DNA of 30,393 nucleotides. Origin: Phallusia fumigata. Lineage: Eukaryota; Chordata; Ascidiacea; Phlebobranchia; Ascidiidae. Each line of letters starts with the position of its first letter. Position 1 is the stretch's first letter. The DNA lies in the NCBI GenBank assembly GCA_008931825.1, contig QXVZ01007205.1, forward strand, positions 1 through 30,393, read 5' to 3'. Positions 28,622 to 30,393 of this stretch are shown here, one piece after another. The notes under the pieces were generated by a model. That model did no database searches and was not told where the DNA came from. It worked only from the letters and a program-made list of their open reading frames with translations. A program made the position numbers and the translations under genes.

Positions 28622-30241
28622 CTGGAAACACAAAACCATGAGGGTTCGGTAAGGTTCATAGTTATTGATTTCATTCTTAGAAACACAAGACACAGACTTC
28701 AAGAGTAGCTTAATTCAATATTTAAAACATAACTGTCGTAGAACTTGTATGTGATGAATACATAGTATTGCAACCCTTTGGACAATCGCTGTTGTAATCA
28801 TCACTGTACAATCACGAGAAGCTTAAGCAATACAATGTATTCACTCTACACAAGTTTTCTGGCAGTTATGTTTGAGATTTTATTCTGTTTACACATACAG
28901 CTTTACATAAAACGGACATGCACAATACACAACAACAACATTCTTTCGGTAAGCCCGCGAGTTTCGGTCTTTCCAAATAAAGCAAGGAATAATTTCTTTC
29001 TGTCCATTACACTATGATTGCACGCGAGACGTATGTTCCACATGACACTTAGCCGAATTTGAAGCTTNCTACACAAGTTTTCTGGCAGTTATGTTTGAGA
29101 TTTTATTCTGTTTACACATACAGCTTTACATAAAACGGACATGCACAATACACAACAACAACATTCTTTCGGTAAGCCCGCGAGTTTCGGCCTTCCCAAA
29201 TAAAGCAAGGAATAATTTCTTTCTGTCCATTACACTATGATTGCACGCGAGACGTATGTTCCACATGACACTTAGCCGAATTTGAAGCTTTGCGGTCATT
29301 TATGATGTACGAAATTCTCGCAAAGCTGGCATTATGTCGTTTTTGGTTGAAGTAGTTAGAGATAATTCCGGATACTGGAAACGCATGTTACATGTCGACC
29401 ATTGTTCAAGTGCTTTGGGTCAAAACATGTGGCAGTGTAGCGCGTTTTCTATAAGCTGTTAGTCACGAGAAGCTTTGCATTTCCTTTGGGTATTCTAAAT
29501 TTAAATTCTCAGTACTCGCTTTGTGCCGCCGCATAATTTCAGCCCAAGATAGCAACCCGTCATTAAACCAATAGATAACCGACAGCGAAAAGTTTACGTC
29601 ATGCGGTCGAGATTTTTTCAAGCTCATTGGAATATTAGCAAAAATTATCTCCGAATCAAGTTGGAGGATAAAGATATCCGTACAGTTATTGCTTGCGGAG
29701 GTGCCACTTACACACCCAATTATGTACGTTGTCCCACAAAATCGTTTCCAACGTGGTGTGGGCGAAACAGCTTGTTTATTTGTTTGCGCCATATCACGGT
29801 TATTTGGATTTAAGAGGGGTAATTTACACGTGGGTGTTCCAGGTAATTTGATTATCACACTCCATGAGCATTTAGGTGCTGCTGTTGCTCACTTAAGCCC
29901 AAATTGGGTTTTGTTTTGCCCCATGTGAGCCATGAAAAGTTGGTGATTTTATGGAAACTTGATGTTTGAGTCCGTATGGTTTTATCACAACTTGCAATTT
30001 GTGGAAACGTATTTTGTCTTTGGGGTATTTTAGGGCTTAGATTTAGTTCTCTTATTTACTGACCAAATTTACTGATGTTCATCTTAATGTGCATTACATT
30101 TTTTTGGACTTTTGTACGCAAACGGCCTATTTTTGATCTACGCACTTCCCGACAACGCTTGTACCTATAGCGCTGCATTTTGGCCACCAGCAAAGCATGC
30201 AATGAAAAGTTACGAGTTTAACAAGTACCGTTTTGTTCCAC
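28622..30241. other. No secure gene; likely intronic, with an assembly duplication
   Basis: Contains the 222-bp duplication around the N at 29068. Both strands are open over 29600-29813. The plus strand reads NYLRIKLEDKDIRTVIACGG, which vaguely recalls a discoidin (F5/8 type C) core. The minus strand offers a frame ending at a strong donor (GTAAGT, about 29688). Neither is convincing. Confidence 0.35.
28846..29290. repeat. 222-bp direct duplication separated by one N
   Basis: 28846-29067 and 29069-29290 are the same length and, by eye, differ at only two positions (GTCTTTCC versus GCCTTCCC). Both begin CTACACAAGTTTTCTGGCAG and end CGAATTTGAAGCTT, and the single N at 29068 lies exactly between them. 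This is the signature of unmerged overlapping contig ends. Confidence 0.92.
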
Positions 30242-30377
30242 CTTTCTCGCTGCTCCCGCACACGGTATTTCCCGGTTCGACTCCGGTACAACGCGTAGAT
30301 GATGACAACCGTCAGGAAAAGGATAAGGATAATGGACCCTAGTACTGCCACCGCTATTATGTAGGAAGGCACACCAG
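30242..30377 (-). CDS. Membrane-spanning exon of a gene entering from the right edge
   Basis: The minus-strand exon has an acceptor TTGTTAAG and a donor GAAAG/GTGG. It begins with two bases of a split codon and ends in phase 2, giving about 45 residues. The sequence PSYIIAVAVLGSIILILFLT, then VVIIYALY, is an uninterrupted hydrophobic span of about 25 residues followed by a basic juxtamembrane stretch (RSRTGKYRVREQRE). That fits a single-pass type I receptor or adhesion molecule with its cytoplasmic side to the left. The extracellular part would lie beyond 30393. I do not recognise the family. Confidence 0.5.
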
Positions 30378-30393
30378 CTTAACAACAAAAGAC

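Noticed and set aside
30262-30285. tRNA T-arm-like CCGGTTCGACTCCGG
   Set aside because: It lies inside the membrane-spanning exon coded on the other strand, and no anticodon arm or acceptor stem fits.

Overview
This is an AT-rich, intron-dense animal genomic window. Genes are split by short GT-AG introns (about 100-500 bp, a few longer) and separated by decayed DNA transposons. Gene families (D-amino-acid/D-aspartate oxidase, GT10 fucosyltransferase, BTB-BACK-kelch, CaRF-like) are metazoan. Compact introns and single-N junctions flanked by near-identical, slightly diverged duplicates suggest a shotgun assembly of a very heterozygous marine invertebrate. A tunicate such as Ciona is my guess, but no feature proves it.

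Layout. 180-3186 (-): five exons of an unrecognised gene that runs off the left edge. 3608-5152: a ~50 bp minisatellite, a hAT-type MITE with a perfect 8-bp target-site duplication, and a small inverted-repeat element. 6153-9053 (-): a complete 7-exon flavoprotein oxidase gene (335 aa) with a C-terminal peroxisomal signal. 9413-11784 (+): a complete 5-exon alpha-1,3-fucosyltransferase gene (444 aa), head-to-head with the oxidase. 12943-13140: a broken copy of its first exon, inside a segment duplicated across an assembly junction. 15414-17707 (-): 5' exons of a second, oppositely oriented fucosyltransferase-like gene, including a 99-nt exon equivalent to exon 2 of the first. I cannot find its catalytic exons. 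17708-20689: no gene seen. 20690-22023 (-): a two-exon CaRF-like gene (423 aa). 22931-23606: a hAT transposon relic that keeps part of the transposase C-terminus. 24608-27118 (+): a six-exon BTB-BACK-kelch gene with a stop codon abutting an N. 28499-30377 (-): weak exon candidates, including a clear membrane-spanning exon of a gene entering from the right edge.

All exon models were derived by hand from frame, splice sites and phase. For the oxidase, the first fucosyltransferase and the CaRF-like gene, all exons join in phase with no internal stop. The main story is a small local family of fucosyltransferase sequences (one intact, one 5'-only, one exon-1 relic) next to a probable peroxisomal D-amino-acid oxidase, in a region crowded with hAT-derived elements.
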